Below, piece after piece: positions 63,514 to 64,000 of a DNA stretch of 64,000 bases. Both the position numbers and the translations under genes were made by a program. Within the stretch, counting starts at the first letter, position 1. Every line of letters starts with the position of its first letter. The stretch comes from Nereocystis luetkeana (taxonomy: Eukaryota > Sar > Phaeophyceae > Laminariales > Laminariaceae), in contig JARUPZ010000008.1 of assembly GCA_031213475.1 (NCBI GenBank), forward strand, positions 12,847,393-12,911,392, in the 5' to 3' direction. The notes under the pieces are model-generated. The model was not told the origin of the DNA and made no database searches. It was given only the letters and a program-made list of their open reading frames with translations.

Positions 63514-64000
63514 TTTTGAATGCTTCTGGGTGCTTTGGTTGGACCGTTGGTGTGATGTGTTCGAGCCACCGCGGCTCTTGCGACTCATAAACGGATCTTG
63601 CCCTTATTCACACAATAGGTGCTTTGCCTGGCTTGGACGACGACCGGTGCTCGAGTTTTGGTCATGATCCCTAGCTGGTGTTAATAGTGTTAATAGTGTT
63701 GTAGTACTACGGTCGCGGAGAGTAAGAACATCCTCTACGTCGTTGTGTCGCGTACACCCATGAAGGGTGGGCCATTCCTTCAGGCACACACGAAGGGGAG
63801 TAACCCTGAACTTCAACGGGGAACATTGGACTACAAAGAGAAACACCACACTAGAGTGTTCTGGGGTATCATCGCCCAACCCAGAATGAACAACGGACGA
63901 ATGGATGTCCCGCGTCCTCGGGCGCGCAGACATGGACAGTTCGAACCAGGTTTCGCCGAACACTGAACACGGCGAGGGTGGGATTGGAGGAGCTGTTGAG

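Overview
The window is nuclear DNA from a eukaryote. It is intron-rich, gene-poor and repeat-dense, with no operons, no ribosome-binding-site-led ORF runs and no rRNA or tRNA genes. Coding exons are short (41-213 bp), bounded by GT-AG sites and separated by introns of up to about 2.7 kb. Short TTAGGG/CCCTAA tracts lie inside the sequence. The long introns, an ER-type Hsp90, and a mixture of tyrosine-recombinase retroelements, Ty3/gypsy, LINEs, tRNA-derived SINEs and MITEs suggest a heterokont (stramenopile), perhaps a brown alga or relative. That placement is inference.

Region 1 (1-18,164, minus strand) holds one large gene: an endoplasmin/GRP94-type Hsp90. I assembled 16 exons that join in phase into about 664 codons. 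They run from just after the missing first (signal peptide) exon to the conserved NPRHP segment, where the gene leaves the window at base 1. Introns make up about 89 percent of this span. They carry TA-flanked MITEs, TTAA-flanked MITEs, an old LINE, a 974-bp MITE relative with a transposase-like ORF, a SINE, and two decayed duplicates of the gene's own exons (exon 5 and exon 9).

Region 2 (18-31 kb) is mostly non-coding, with tandem duplications (19.0 kb, 20.4/21.3 kb), clusters of degenerate short motifs and a CATGGCATNCC array beside telomere-like repeats. Region 3 (about 31-40.3 kb) holds a dead DIRS-like retroelement (RT, RNase H, tyrosine recombinase) with a MITE inside it, two nearly identical MITEs, and the 3' end of a Ty3/gypsy element. 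Region 4 (43.3-45.4 kb, minus) holds an unrecognised gene, with three exons joining in phase plus a probable last exon. Region 5 (46-64 kb) is a repeat field: LINE fragments, five SINEs (one with an exact filled/empty site pair), back-to-back MITEs, long tandem duplications, GGTGCGGTTC arrays, and a small inverted-repeat element carrying a 106-codon ORF. A possible secreted-protein first exon lies at the right edge.

The most unusual signal spans all regions. Two short palindromes are far too frequent: TACC(A/T)GGTA (27 exact copies counted by eye, about 0.5 expected) and CTATTAATAG (7 copies, about 0.06 expected). Copies of the same repeats with and without the first motif differ by a clean 7-bp CCAGGTA insertion at a TA. 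The second motif is exactly what excision of the TA-flanked MITE (ends TTACGG...CCGTAA) would leave if two bases from each end stayed behind. I read both as transposon excision scars.
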